From contig NZ_CP014229.1 of the NCBI RefSeq assembly GCF_001553605.1, positions 627,001 through 691,000 of the forward strand: DNA of 64,000 nt, in the 5' to 3' direction. The DNA is from Desulfovibrio fairfieldensis. GTDB taxonomy: Bacteria; Desulfobacterota; Desulfovibrionia; Desulfovibrionales; Desulfovibrionaceae. The notes below the pieces were generated by a model, which saw only the letters and a list, made by a program, of their open reading frames with translations, did not search any database and was not told the origin of the DNA. Each line of letters opens with the position of its first letter. Positions within the stretch are counted from its first letter, which is position 1. Position numbers and translations under genes: made by a program. This document shows, one piece after another, positions 50,981 through 58,460 of the stretch.

Positions 50981-51030
50981 ATTTCCGTTGGAACGATACT
51001 ATTGCGTTTCGGCGCGTAAAAGAGGTTGTT

Positions 51031-51717
51031 ATGAATATACTACGTCGGCCGTCCCCTTTTCTTCTGGTGGCGGCGTTGCTTGCGGCCCTGCTCACGGCCT
51101 GTTTTGCCTCCGGCCCTCAGAAAGCTCTGAACTCGCTGGCGGAAGCCCTGAATAAAAACGACAGTGCGGCCTTTCTGGCCCAGTTGGATCTGAAAACCTT
51201 CGCGGCCAACCAGATCAAAAACCTGACCCGCGAGGATCAGGCTTTGAGTTCGCTGGACTCCCTGGGCCGCATGCTGGGCCTGGGCGGCATGGACGATCTG
51301 CTGGGCAGCGTGCTGAATATGGAAAATCGTTTGCAGAGCCAGTACACCCGTGGCGTGAGCACAGGCGAAATGATGGCCCAGTGCCGCGAGGCCCAGACTC
51401 CGGACTGCCCCTGGGTGCCTGAATCCCTGAAACAGGCGCAGGTGACCGAATTGAGCGATACGGCGGCGGTGGCCAAGGTGACCACGCCCGCCAAAATGAC
51501 CAGCTGGCTGGCCCTGCGCAAGAAGGGCGACCGTTGGCTGGTGGTGGGCCAGGCCATTCTGGAAAGTACGGCCAAAGCCTACGCGACGGACGTTTCCGCG
51601 CCGCCGGTGAGCGGCGCGCCCGCAGCCAGACCGGATGCGGGAAATAAGGGAGACAAGAACGCCAATCCCGGCGGCGGTGCGGACAAGCCTGCGGATGGCG
51701 GCGCGATGAATATTTAA
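51031..51717 (+). CDS. Lipoprotein of unknown function
   Basis: 228 residues. Lipoprotein signal ends at Cys24 (LLTAC). The region 30-180 has a helical start (QKALNSLAEALNKNDSAAFLAQLD) and later strands (VTELSDTAAVAKVTTPAKM, SWLALRKKGDRWLVVGQAIL), a pattern seen in NTF2-like accumulated-mutation lipoproteins, though I cannot name a family. The C-terminal 45 residues are Gly/Pro/Asp-rich and probably unfolded. AGAGG precedes the start. It is monocistronic, with a terminator downstream. Confidence 0.82.
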   Translation: MNILRRPSPFLLVAALLAALLTACFASGPQKALNSLAEALNKNDSAAFLAQLDLKTFAANQIKNLTREDQALSSLDSLGRMLGLGGMDDLLGSVLNMENRLQSQYTRGVSTGEMMAQCREAQTPDCPWVPESLKQAQVTELSDTAAVAKVTTPAKMTSWLALRKKGDRWLVVGQAILESTAKAYATDVSAPPVSGAPAARPDAGNKGDKNANPGGGADKPADGGAMNI

Positions 51718-51734
51718 TTCCGGTTCGATGAATG

Positions 51735-51765
51735 TTAGAGCATTTGAAAGTTAATCTGCTTTAGA
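51735..51765. repeat. TAGAGCATTT REP-like module
   Basis: TAGAGCATTTGAAAG followed by TTAATCTGCTTTAGAG. The same word occurs at the RNase J stop (30659, TAGAGCATTTCAAAG), and a related end (ATCTGCTCTAG) is at 52101-52111. Confidence 0.65.
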
Positions 51766-51844
51766 GCCTTTTGATATTGAAAATATCTCAACGCTCTGTG
51801 CGGATTTTCCGTGGAAATCCGCACCGCGAAATACTCTAGAGAAG

Positions 51845-51879
51845 CGGGGAGAAGGGGAGACTCTTTTCCCCGTTTTTTT
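51845..51879 (+). terminator. Rho-independent terminator after the lipoprotein gene
   Basis: CGGGGAGAAG, loop, CTTTTCCCCG (one G-T pair), then seven T. Confidence 0.85.
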
Positions 51880-51960
51880 GCGCGTCCATTTGCGAACTCT
51901 ACAGCATTTCACACTTGAAAAGCTGTGAGCCGAACACGGTGAGGCGCACCGCGAGACGGC

Positions 51961-52029
51961 GTGGATTCCGGCGAAGCGACCGAAGTCAGCCCGAAGGGCT
52001 GTCCCCGTTGGCGACAACGGAACCATACG
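51961..52029 (+). repeat. 69-base direct repeat, copy 1 (3' side of hflX)
   Basis: Matches 54113-54181 with about nine differences; shared core GCGAAGCGACC and CGTTGGCGACAACGG. The two copies flank hflX. Confidence 0.8.
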
Positions 52030-52107
52030 GGGATCGACAGCAGCGATAACCGCGTTTTTGCCGGAATGAATCCTTTGAAACGTGTAGCGTTTCAGAGGGA
52101 ATCTGCT

Positions 52108-52347
52108 CTAGGGGCTGTTTCTAAATTGTCCTTTCGTCCTCTGCCTGTGTCAGGCTCGCCCCGCGCGAAGGTCGAATATGTTGAATATACTCCCTCCGCC
52201 CAGAACTCGCTTTGCTTTAGCCGTTGCGACGAAGGAGCTTGATCCGTAACACGGCTTCGCCGTGAACGGCTCAAGCAAGCCGCCGACGCGCCAACGGCTA
52301 GCGCCCTTGGCAGAGAATGAAAATCCTAATTTAGAAACAGCCCCTAG
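52108..52347. mobile_element. MITE-like element with perfect inverted ends and CTAG flanks
   Basis: Inverted ends GGGCTGTTTCTAAATT (52112-52127) and AATTTAGAAACAGCCC (52328-52343) are perfect over 16 bases. Each is flanked outside by CTAG (52108-52111 and 52344-52347), which looks like a target duplication. The 240-base unit has no transposase frame. Its inside contains the 64-base repeat and a segment (52136-52210) similar to 54929-55000. The right CTAG supplies the TAG stop codon of hflX. Confidence 0.75.
52241..52304 (+). repeat. 64-base dispersed repeat, copy 2
   Basis: Partner of 8101-8164; nested inside the MITE-like element. Confidence 0.8.
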
Positions 52348-54014
52348 TTCAGCGAGAAGGGCATATCTGGAATGACCGGCGGCCTGTTCCGGGTCAGCAG
52401 GTCTGTTTCCAACTGTTCCAGCAGAGAGTTGAGGCCGTCGCCGCTTTTGGCCGAAACAGGCAGGGCCAGGGGAAAGGCGTCGGCCAACTCGGCCCGGGCC
52501 GGAGCCGCAAGCTGGTCCCATTTGTTGAGCACCAGCAGGCGCGGCACGCGGTCCAGCTCCATTTCGGCCAGAATGGTCTCCACCGCCGAAATCTGTTGCA
52601 GCAGGTCCGGGTGGGAGGCGTCGGCCACATGCACCAGCAGATCGGCGGCCTCCAGCTCTTCCAGGGTGGCGCGGAAGGCGTCCATGAGTTCCTTGGGCAG
52701 ATTGCGGATAAAGCCCACGGTGTCGGCCAGAATGATTTCCCGTTCCGCCGGGAAGCGCAGCCGCCGCGTGGTGGGGTCCAGGGTGGCGAAGAGCTTGTTT
52801 TCCACCAGCACGTCCGAGCGGGTCAGCCGGTTCAGCAGCGTGGACTTGCCCGCGTTGGTATAGCCCACCAGGGCGGCCAGGGGGATGCCCTGGCGCGAGC
52901 GCCGGGCGCGGGTAAAGGCGCGCTGCCGCCGCAACTGGTCCAGTTCCTTGCGGATGCGGGCCATGCGCTCGCGGCTTTTGCGCCGGTCCGTCTCCAGCTT
53001 GGTTTCGCCGGGGCCGCGTCCGCCGATACCGCCCATGAGCCGGTCCATGGCCCGGTTTTTGCCCACCAGGCGCGGTTGGGTGTAGCGCAGCTGCGCCAGC
53101 TCCACCTGGAGTTTGCCCGCCCTGGTCACGGCGTGCTGGGCGAAAATATCCAGAATAAGCTGGGTACGGTCAATAACCTTGCGCTCGGTGATGTCGGCCA
53201 GGTTGTGCAACTGGGCGGGCGAAAGTTCGCCGTCAAAAACCAGCATGCCCGCGCGGCCTTGCAGGGCCAGCACTTCCAGTTCCGCCACCTTGCCCTTGCC
53301 CAGAATCAGTCGGGGATTGACTTGGGCCACGCGCTGGGCCATGCGCCCGGCTACGGTGAGGCCGGCGGTGCGGGCCAGCTCGGCCAGTTCGTCCAGATTG
53401 CGCTCCTGCAGAATCCGGGGCTGGGCCGCCACGGAAACGAGCAGGGCGCGCGGCGCGTCCGCCGCTTCCCGCGCATCCTCGCCGCGCCGGGCCAGCTCTT
53501 CTTCCAGGGCTTCGGCCGTGGCCGTGAACTGCGCGGCCGTGCGGTCCCAGGGCTGTGGGGCGTCCAGGTGGTAGGGCTTGCCCGCGGCGCCGGAAGGCAG
53601 CAGGTGCGCGGCCTGCCACTGCACGGGATCGCCTGTGGGATTCACGTTGAGGGCGATGACCGCGTCCAGGCGCAGGAAGAGCATATCCATGAGGTCTTCC
53701 TGGCTGATGCCGTCCGGGGAGAGGTGGGTGTGCAACAGGCGCAGGCCGCGTAACCGCTCCTGGCCGGTGCGGCCGCGCGGCAGTTCGGGAATGAGGATGC
53801 TGCCCGCCTCGCCCACCAGAACCATTTGCACTCGGCCCTTGCGGTCGATAAGCAGACCCACCTGCCGCCCCAGAGCGCGCGACAGAAGAGCCAGCTCGCG
53901 GGCCTGCTCAATGGTGTAGACATCCTCCGCCGGAAACCGGCGGTTGAAAAGGCGGTTCAGGGCATTGAGCTGGCTCGGCTTGAGCCCCTGCACATTGCCT
54001 TCTGGCTTGGGAAT
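52344..54014 (-). CDS. hflX: GTPase HflX with long N-terminal extension
   Basis: 556 residues if translation starts at ATT 54012-54014, which has AAGGAG exactly seven bases upstream; the next in-frame option is GTG 53991-53993 (549 residues) with a weaker AAGG. About 165 residues precede the usual HflX start. Then come the HflX N-terminal domain (LAELARTAGLTVAGRMAQRV, NPRLILGKGKVAELE), the glycine motif GGIGGRGPGETKLETDRR, and the G domain: GYTNAGKST, DPTTRRL, DTVGFIRNLP, NKWD and SAK. HflX splits stalled ribosomes under stress. The stop codon lies in the CTAG edge of a MITE-like element. Confidence 0.92.
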   Translation of the reverse strand: MPKPEGNVQGLKPSQLNALNRLFNRRFPAEDVYTIEQARELALLSRALGRQVGLLIDRKGRVQMVLVGEAGSILIPELPRGRTGQERLRGLRLLHTHLSPDGISQEDLMDMLFLRLDAVIALNVNPTGDPVQWQAAHLLPSGAAGKPYHLDAPQPWDRTAAQFTATAEALEEELARRGEDAREAADAPRALLVSVAAQPRILQERNLDELAELARTAGLTVAGRMAQRVAQVNPRLILGKGKVAELEVLALQGRAGMLVFDGELSPAQLHNLADITERKVIDRTQLILDIFAQHAVTRAGKLQVELAQLRYTQPRLVGKNRAMDRLMGGIGGRGPGETKLETDRRKSRERMARIRKELDQLRRQRAFTRARRSRQGIPLAALVGYTNAGKSTLLNRLTRSDVLVENKLFATLDPTTRRLRFPAEREIILADTVGFIRNLPKELMDAFRATLEELEAADLLVHVADASHPDLLQQISAVETILAEMELDRVPRLLVLNKWDQLAAPARAELADAFPLALPVSAKSGDGLNSLLEQLETDLLTRNRPPVIPDMPFSLN

Positions 54015-54249
54015 GGCGCGTCTCCTTTCTGCGGCGTGCAGTGAGAGTATTTCGACTTTGAAAGTTGGAATGCCTGGCGGCGAGCAGGTCGGGCCGCCCG
54101 CCGCGAAGCAGCGTGGATCCAGCCGAAGCGACCAAAGGCAGCCCGGAGGGCTGTCTCCGTTGGCGACAACGGAGACATACGAACGGCGATGGCCGCGGTC
54201 TTCGGCTGAATAACCCTGTGAAACGCAAAGCGTTTCACAGGTATCCGGT
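54015..54249. other. hflX-purH gap filled with repeat sequence
   Basis: Contains the second 69-base repeat (54113-54181) and ends in CTAG (54249-54252), where the purH stop codon lies. The hflX ribosome site is at 54022-54027. Confidence 0.55.
54113..54181 (+). repeat. 69-base direct repeat, copy 2 (5' side of hflX)
   Basis: Partner of 51961-52029, same orientation, starts 2152 bases apart. Confidence 0.8.
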
Positions 54250-54840
54250 CTAGGGCCGCAGGTAGGAGGTAATCAGCGCATCGTAGCGCGAAGTGGCCTC
54301 AAAGGCCCGTGAGGCCATGACCTGCCGGAAGTTGAGGCTCACATTCATATCGTGCTGGCGCAGCTCGTCCATGGCCGCGCCGTACCACTGGGGCGAGGGC
54401 AGCACCAGGACGCTGTGGAAATTTTTGGCCGCCGCGCGCAGCATGCAGGGGCCGCCGATGTCGATTTCCTCCACGGCTTCTTCCAGGGAGAGGTGGCGCT
54501 CCACCGCACCGGCGAAGTCGTAGAGATTGACGCAGACCAGGTCAAAAGGCCGGATGCCCTTTTCGGCCAGGGTCTGCATGTGGAAGGGGTCATCCTTGTT
54601 GGCCAGGATGCCCGCGTGGATTTTGGGGTGCAGGGTTTTGACGCGCCCGCCCAGAATTTCCGGAAAGCCGGTCACCGTGCTGACGGCGGTGACGGGCAGG
54701 CCCGCCGCCTCCAGCACTTTTTGGGTGCCGCCGGTGGAAATCAGCTCCACATCGCGGGAGCTGAGAAAGGTGGCGAAATCCACAAGGCCGCTCTTGTCCG
54801 TAACGCTCAGAATGGCGCGGCGGATTGGCAGAACTTCCAT
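54250..54840 (-). CDS. purH: IMP cyclohydrolase (PurH N-terminal domain only)
   Basis: 196 residues, only the MGS-like cyclohydrolase half of bifunctional PurH. Motifs: RRAILSVTDKSGLVDFATFL, LISTGGTQKVLEAAGLPV, GGRVKTLHPKIHAGIL, FDLVCVNLYDF, EIDIGGPCMLRAAAKN. The AICAR transformylase half is absent, and the frame ends cleanly with SYLRP and a stop, so this is a true stand-alone domain rather than a truncation. It closes FAICAR to IMP, the last step of purine synthesis. The formyl transfer must be done by another enzyme elsewhere. Confidence 0.9.
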   Translation of the reverse strand: MEVLPIRRAILSVTDKSGLVDFATFLSSRDVELISTGGTQKVLEAAGLPVTAVSTVTGFPEILGGRVKTLHPKIHAGILANKDDPFHMQTLAEKGIRPFDLVCVNLYDFAGAVERHLSLEEAVEEIDIGGPCMLRAAAKNFHSVLVLPSPQWYGAAMDELRQHDMNVSLNFRQVMASRAFEATSRYDALITSYLRP

Positions 54841-55229
54841 ACTGCAGGGACTCCTTAAAAAGTGGATCGGACACAGGCGGGCAGAGCCGTCCGGCTCCTA
54901 TGAAAGTACTGATCAATGGTCTTTTTGCTCTCTGCCTGCGTCAGGCTCACTCCATGCGAAGGGCGGGTTTGAATATACGCCCTCCACCCGGAGTTCTCCG
55001 TGTTTGGCAGAGAAAAATCTTCATTACTCAGCACTTCCCTGGAGCATTTACTACGTGAGCCGCTCTAAAAATATCCGCCCGGCAGGTCCTCTGCGGGCCT
55101 GTCCGGCAGCACTTTTTGTGTACCGGAAAAGCGGATTGCGCGCAATGGGGCGCAGCGGCACAACGGCCCCGAGCATGGCGGCTTGCCCCCGGCAGCGGCC
55201 TTGGCTATGCTGCGGCCCGTGGAGGACAT
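54841..55229. other. 389-base region between purH and exonuclease III genes
   Basis: Holds a segment (54929-55000: TCTGCCTGCGTCAGGCTC, then TTGAATATACGCCCTCC) similar to the inside of the MITE-like element at 52136-52210, and a GGAGCATTTACTAC word near 55041. No gene seen. Confidence 0.5.
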
Positions 55230-56036
55230 ATGCGGATAAAACTCGTCTCCTGGAATGTGAACGGCCTGCGCGCGCTTTCCGCCAAGCCGGAGTGGGAGTG
55301 GTTCACGCGCACCGACGCCCAGATCGTGGCCCTGCAGGAAACCAAGGCCCACCCGGAACAGCTCAAGGAAGAACTGGCCAGCCCCGAGGGCTGGGAGGCC
55401 CACTGGTCCTCAAGCCATGTGAAAAAGGGCTATTCCGGAGTGGCGGTCTTCAGCCGGATGACGCCCCTGGCCGTGCGCGCGGAATTGCCCGATCCCCAGT
55501 GGCAGGGCGAAGGACGCCTGCTGCACCTGGAATTTCCCGACTTCCATTTTTTCAACGGCTATTTCCCCAACGGCGGGGCCGAGGAGCTGGATGAAAACGG
55601 CAAGCCCACGGGACGCTTCAAGCGCGTGCCCTACAAGATGGGTTTCTTCGAAGCCTTTCTGAACTATGCGGAAGAGTGCCGCAAAAGCAAACCCATTGTG
55701 GTCTGCGGGGATTTCAACATCGCCCACCAGGCCATAGATCTGGCCCGGCCCAAGCAGAATGTGAAAAATACCGGCTTTCTGCCGGAGGAACGTGCTTTTC
55801 TGGACCGTTTCACGGCCATGGGCTATGTGGACACCTTCCGAAAGGTGCACGGCGACCAGCCGGACCAGTATTCGTGGTGGTCCTACAAGACCCGTGCGCG
55901 GGAAAAGAACATCGGCTGGCGCATTGACTATTTCTTTGTTTCCGAAGAGCTGGCCCCGGCCGTCAGCGACGCCTGGATCGAAAACAGCGTCTACGGCTCG
56001 GACCATTGCCCGGTGGGGCTGGAGCTGGAGCTGTAG
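55230..56036 (+). CDS. xth: Exodeoxyribonuclease III / AP endonuclease
   Basis: 268 residues from ATG 55230 (MRIKLVSWNVNGLRAL) with GGAGG upstream; 38 upstream codons dropped. Active-site landmarks: SWNVNGLRA (Asn), ALQETK (Glu), KKGYSGVAVFS, CGDFNIAHQAIDLA (Asp/Asn), WRIDYFFVS and YGSDHCPVGLEL (Asp-His). It cleaves DNA at abasic sites in base excision repair. It appears to be transcribed alone. Confidence 0.94.
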   Translation: MRIKLVSWNVNGLRALSAKPEWEWFTRTDAQIVALQETKAHPEQLKEELASPEGWEAHWSSSHVKKGYSGVAVFSRMTPLAVRAELPDPQWQGEGRLLHLEFPDFHFFNGYFPNGGAEELDENGKPTGRFKRVPYKMGFFEAFLNYAEECRKSKPIVVCGDFNIAHQAIDLARPKQNVKNTGFLPEERAFLDRFTAMGYVDTFRKVHGDQPDQYSWWSYKTRAREKNIGWRIDYFFVSEELAPAVSDAWIENSVYGSDHCPVGLELEL

Positions 56037-56067
56037 AAGCCGGAGGGCGTTTCAAAGGTACTCTGCG

Positions 56068-56195
56068 CTAGATCCTGTTGACACTGCGTTCTTTTGCCCG
56101 CTGGATTTGTTATTGCTGCTGTCTTTATCCGTAGGGCAGCCAAGCCGCCTAACGGCTAAAGCGAACAAAATCCCAGTAGTGTCAACAGGTTCTAG
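56068..56195. mobile_element. Second MITE-like element with CTAG flanks
   Basis: Ends ATCCTGTTGACACT (56072-56085) and AGTGTCAACAGGTT (56178-56191) pair with one mismatch. Both are bounded outside by CTAG (56068-56071 and 56192-56195). 128 bases including both CTAG, no coding capacity. As with the element at 52108, the right CTAG forms the TAG stop codon of the adjoining minus-strand gene. Confidence 0.75.
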
Positions 56196-56503
56196 TCCAG
56201 CAGGCCCAACAGCCGCGCCACCCGCTGCTCGTTAAGGCCGGAGTGCGCCTGGATCAGCTCCCGGCTCTGCAGCACGGCTTCTTCTTCCACCTGGGCCAGG
56301 GTCTGCCGTACTTCCTCGGAATTGGGCATATGCGGGGTGAGCGGGGCGCTTTCCTCCAGGGTGGGCAGAACCGGGGCGGCGGCCTCGGCGCTTATGCCTT
56401 CGGGCTCAGCCGGACGGGCGGGCAACATGGCGTTGACCCGTTCCTGAAAGGTGGGAAAATGCGGCCCCAGATCATTATTGCGAAAGCGGAATTCCAGTTC
56501 CAT
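56192..56503 (-). CDS. Small conserved-looking protein of unknown function
   Basis: 103 residues (MELEFRFRNNDLGPHFPTF) with AAGGAG eight bases upstream. The first 30 residues and last 40 (TLAQVEEEAVLQSRELIQAHSGLNEQ) look structured and helical; the middle is Pro/Ala/Glu-rich. No family recognised. It lies alone between the MITE-like element and a terminator region. Its stop codon is in the element edge. Confidence 0.65.
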   Translation of the reverse strand: MELEFRFRNNDLGPHFPTFQERVNAMLPARPAEPEGISAEAAAPVLPTLEESAPLTPHMPNSEEVRQTLAQVEEEAVLQSRELIQAHSGLNEQRVARLLGLLD

Positions 56504-56525
56504 GCGTATGCTCCTTGCTTTGTTT

Positions 56526-56562
56526 CCGCATAACGGCCTGCATCCGCATGGCTGTTATGCGG
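56526..56562. repeat. CCGCATAAC hairpin, copy 2
   Basis: CCGCATAACGGCC and GGCTGTTATGCGG, 13 pairs with one G-T, loop 11 bases. Same end sequence as 19378-19413. Confidence 0.8.
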
Positions 56563-56602
56563 TGGCGTCGCGGCCCGGGGCGAACCCGGAGTCCGGACGC
56601 GA

Positions 56603-56643
56603 AAAAACGCGGACGGTGGAAAAATTGACCGTCCGCGTTTTTA
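56603..56643. terminator. Bidirectional rho-independent terminator
   Basis: AAAAACGCGGACGGT, ten-base loop, ACCGTCCGCGTTTTT. It is 49 bases past the TPR gene stop and can end that operon on the minus strand. Confidence 0.88.
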
Positions 56644-56691
56644 TAAGCAAAAAATATGCCGCTGGTTCGGGAAAAGGAGTCCGCTCCCGGC

Positions 56692-57318
56692 TTACTTCCT
56701 GTGGGGCTTCAGCTCCTCCAAAAAGCCCTCCGACACCTCGAAGCCCAGTTCGCGCGCCTTGTCCGCGGCTTCCACGGCCTGATCGTATTCCTTGAGGTCA
56801 AAGAGAGCCAGGGCCAGATTGTTCCAGGCCGGGGCAAAACCCGGCTCCTGGGCCAGCAGTTCCCGGCAGACTTCCACGCTGGCCTTAAAGTCGCCCTTCA
56901 TGTAATAGGCCGTGGCCAGGGCGTTTTTGGCCTGGATGAACTTGGGGTCCCATTTCAGGGCCTTGCGCAGAGCCGCGATGGCCTTGTCCGGCTCGCCGCG
57001 CTGCAGATGCACGAAGGCGATGTTGCTCCAGGGAATGGGGAATTTGGCCCGGCAGTTGGCGGCTTCCTCATTATAGTGCAGGCAGCCTTCCAGATCGCCG
57101 CGTTCCAGGCAGATGCCGCCCAGCTGCACATAGGCTTCGGCCAGATGCGGCGAGTTGCGCACCGCATTGAGCAGCGCTTCCTCGGCGGCCACAAAATCAC
57201 GCTTGCTCAGCAGGGCCAAGCCCAGGTTGTAGTAATGTGTCGCGCATTGCGCGTTGGCCTCGATTTCCTTTTTGAGGTCCGCGATATATTCATCCAGGTC
57301 GTCGTAACGCTCTTTCAT
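56692..57318 (-). CDS. Tetratricopeptide repeat protein
   Basis: 208 residues with about four TPR units, for example ATHYYNLGLALLSKRDFVAAEEAL, LAEAYVQLGGICLERGDLEGCL, PIPWSNIAFVHLQRGEPDKAIAAL and APAWNNLALALFDLKEYDQAVEAA. No signal peptide, so a cytoplasmic scaffold. Its ATG overlaps the stop of the upstream gene (ATGA), showing coupled translation with the protein at 57315. Partner unknown. Confidence 0.88.
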   Translation of the reverse strand: MKERYDDLDEYIADLKKEIEANAQCATHYYNLGLALLSKRDFVAAEEALLNAVRNSPHLAEAYVQLGGICLERGDLEGCLHYNEEAANCRAKFPIPWSNIAFVHLQRGEPDKAIAALRKALKWDPKFIQAKNALATAYYMKGDFKASVEVCRELLAQEPGFAPAWNNLALALFDLKEYDQAVEAADKARELGFEVSEGFLEELKPHRK

Positions 57319-57707
57319 GCGATATGCCCTTCTTTTTTCAAAAGATCATGGTACCAGAGGCAGAAGTCGAAAATGCCCTGGTATTTTTCGTCCTTGTTGA
57401 CCACGCCCAAGGCGCACTCCATGGCGCCCTTGCCGTAGTCGTTGCTGTACGGCCCTTTTCGGGCCGCTTCGCGCAGAAATTCATTGACCAGCTGCTGGGT
57501 GGTGCGCTTGCTCACATCCATGCGCAGGTCCAGAGGATCGTTGGGCTTCTGGAACGGATCCCAGTTTTCATAGCCGATACGGTCCACAAACTTGCGGCGG
57601 CGCGGATTCATTTTTTCGTAAATCTCGCGTTTGAGTTTTTCCTGCTCGTCCGTAAGCGCCTGCGGTGTGCCGTCGCGGAAAACAGTGGCGGGGATGCTGT
57701 CAAACAT
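57315..57707 (-). CDS. Hypothetical protein, co-translated with TPR protein
   Basis: 130 residues (MFDSIPATVFRDGTPQ). It contains EKLKREIYEKMNPRRRKFVDRIGYENWDPF and QQLVNEFLREAARKGP, suggesting a compact mostly helical soluble protein with conserved-looking Trp and Tyr. No domain recognised. It follows the YkgJ-type gene by 84 bases and overlaps the TPR gene by four, so the three probably work together. Confidence 0.8.
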   Translation of the reverse strand: MFDSIPATVFRDGTPQALTDEQEKLKREIYEKMNPRRRKFVDRIGYENWDPFQKPNDPLDLRMDVSKRTTQQLVNEFLREAARKGPYSNDYGKGAMECALGVVNKDEKYQGIFDFCLWYHDLLKKEGHIA

Positions 57708-57791
57708 GGGGAGCGCCTCGGCCTGTTTCTGGTTCGTCAGCTTGGGCGCGACATTCTTGTCGCGCCCGGGTTCCGGGCAAAAATTCCGGAA

Positions 57792-58460
57792 TCACTCTTC
57801 GGGCTTGGCCTTGCCGATGCCCAGATAGGCTTCATCGTAGCGGGTGATCAGGGCCATGGAAAGAGGCACGTACACCTCGTGCAGCTCCGAGAAGCGGGAT
57901 TCCACGGTCCGGGCCACCTCCCGGCTGAGTTCATCCAGCCGGGCCTGGATTTTGTCCAGATGCACGGTGGGATAGGCCTTGCCCTTCTCAAAGGCCGAAA
58001 AGCCGCAGACGTGCCCCTGTCCGCCGATGGCCGTGGGTACGCCGTACAAACGGCAGGTGATGGGCCGGGCCTCGTAGAGCAGACAGCGGTCCTCCCCGTC
58101 CAGCAGCGGGCAACGCAGCCGGATCTGGGCGGCGCGGGCCATGAGGGCCTCCGGGCTTTCTCCGTCCTTTTCGGCGCGGAAGAGTTCCCGCTTCAGGCGG
58201 GTGAGGCGGCGGTCGGTTTCCGACGCGCGGGTGAGAATGGCCGAACGCTCGGGCCCGTGGGCAAAGGCCGCCTCAAAGGCCCGGTTCAGAGACATGGCCT
58301 CCACCAGCGAAAGATCGAATACGGCGTGACAGCAGTCGCTGCAGCCTTCCTTGCAGGTCACGCAGCCGGGCTGCGTCTCGCGCACCCGCGCGAACAGGGC
58401 GTCGGCCTCGGCCCGCAGACTTTCATAGCGGGAAAATATGGGACTCAGATCAGGGATCAT
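57792..58460 (-). CDS. YkgJ-family cysteine-cluster protein
   Basis: 222 residues. Cysteine clusters GCVTCKEGCSDCCHA near residue 35 and RCPLLDGEDRCLLYEARPITCRLYG near 115-140 match the YkgJ (UPF0153) family, thought to bind zinc or an iron-sulfur cluster. The C-terminal half is helical (LDKIQARLDELSREVARTVE). It heads a three-gene run with the hypothetical and TPR proteins. Biochemical role of the family is not established. Confidence 0.85.
   Translation of the reverse strand: MIPDLSPIFSRYESLRAEADALFARVRETQPGCVTCKEGCSDCCHAVFDLSLVEAMSLNRAFEAAFAHGPERSAILTRASETDRRLTRLKRELFRAEKDGESPEALMARAAQIRLRCPLLDGEDRCLLYEARPITCRLYGVPTAIGGQGHVCGFSAFEKGKAYPTVHLDKIQARLDELSREVARTVESRFSELHEVYVPLSMALITRYDEAYLGIGKAKPEE

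Larger units (their letters stand above)
50509..51030. other. 522-base divergent intergenic region
   Basis: Contains the 79-base repeat, the CATACTTGAGTATG palindrome (50737-50750) just after it, and the predicted promoter of the lipoprotein gene. No convincing gene. Confidence 0.5.
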
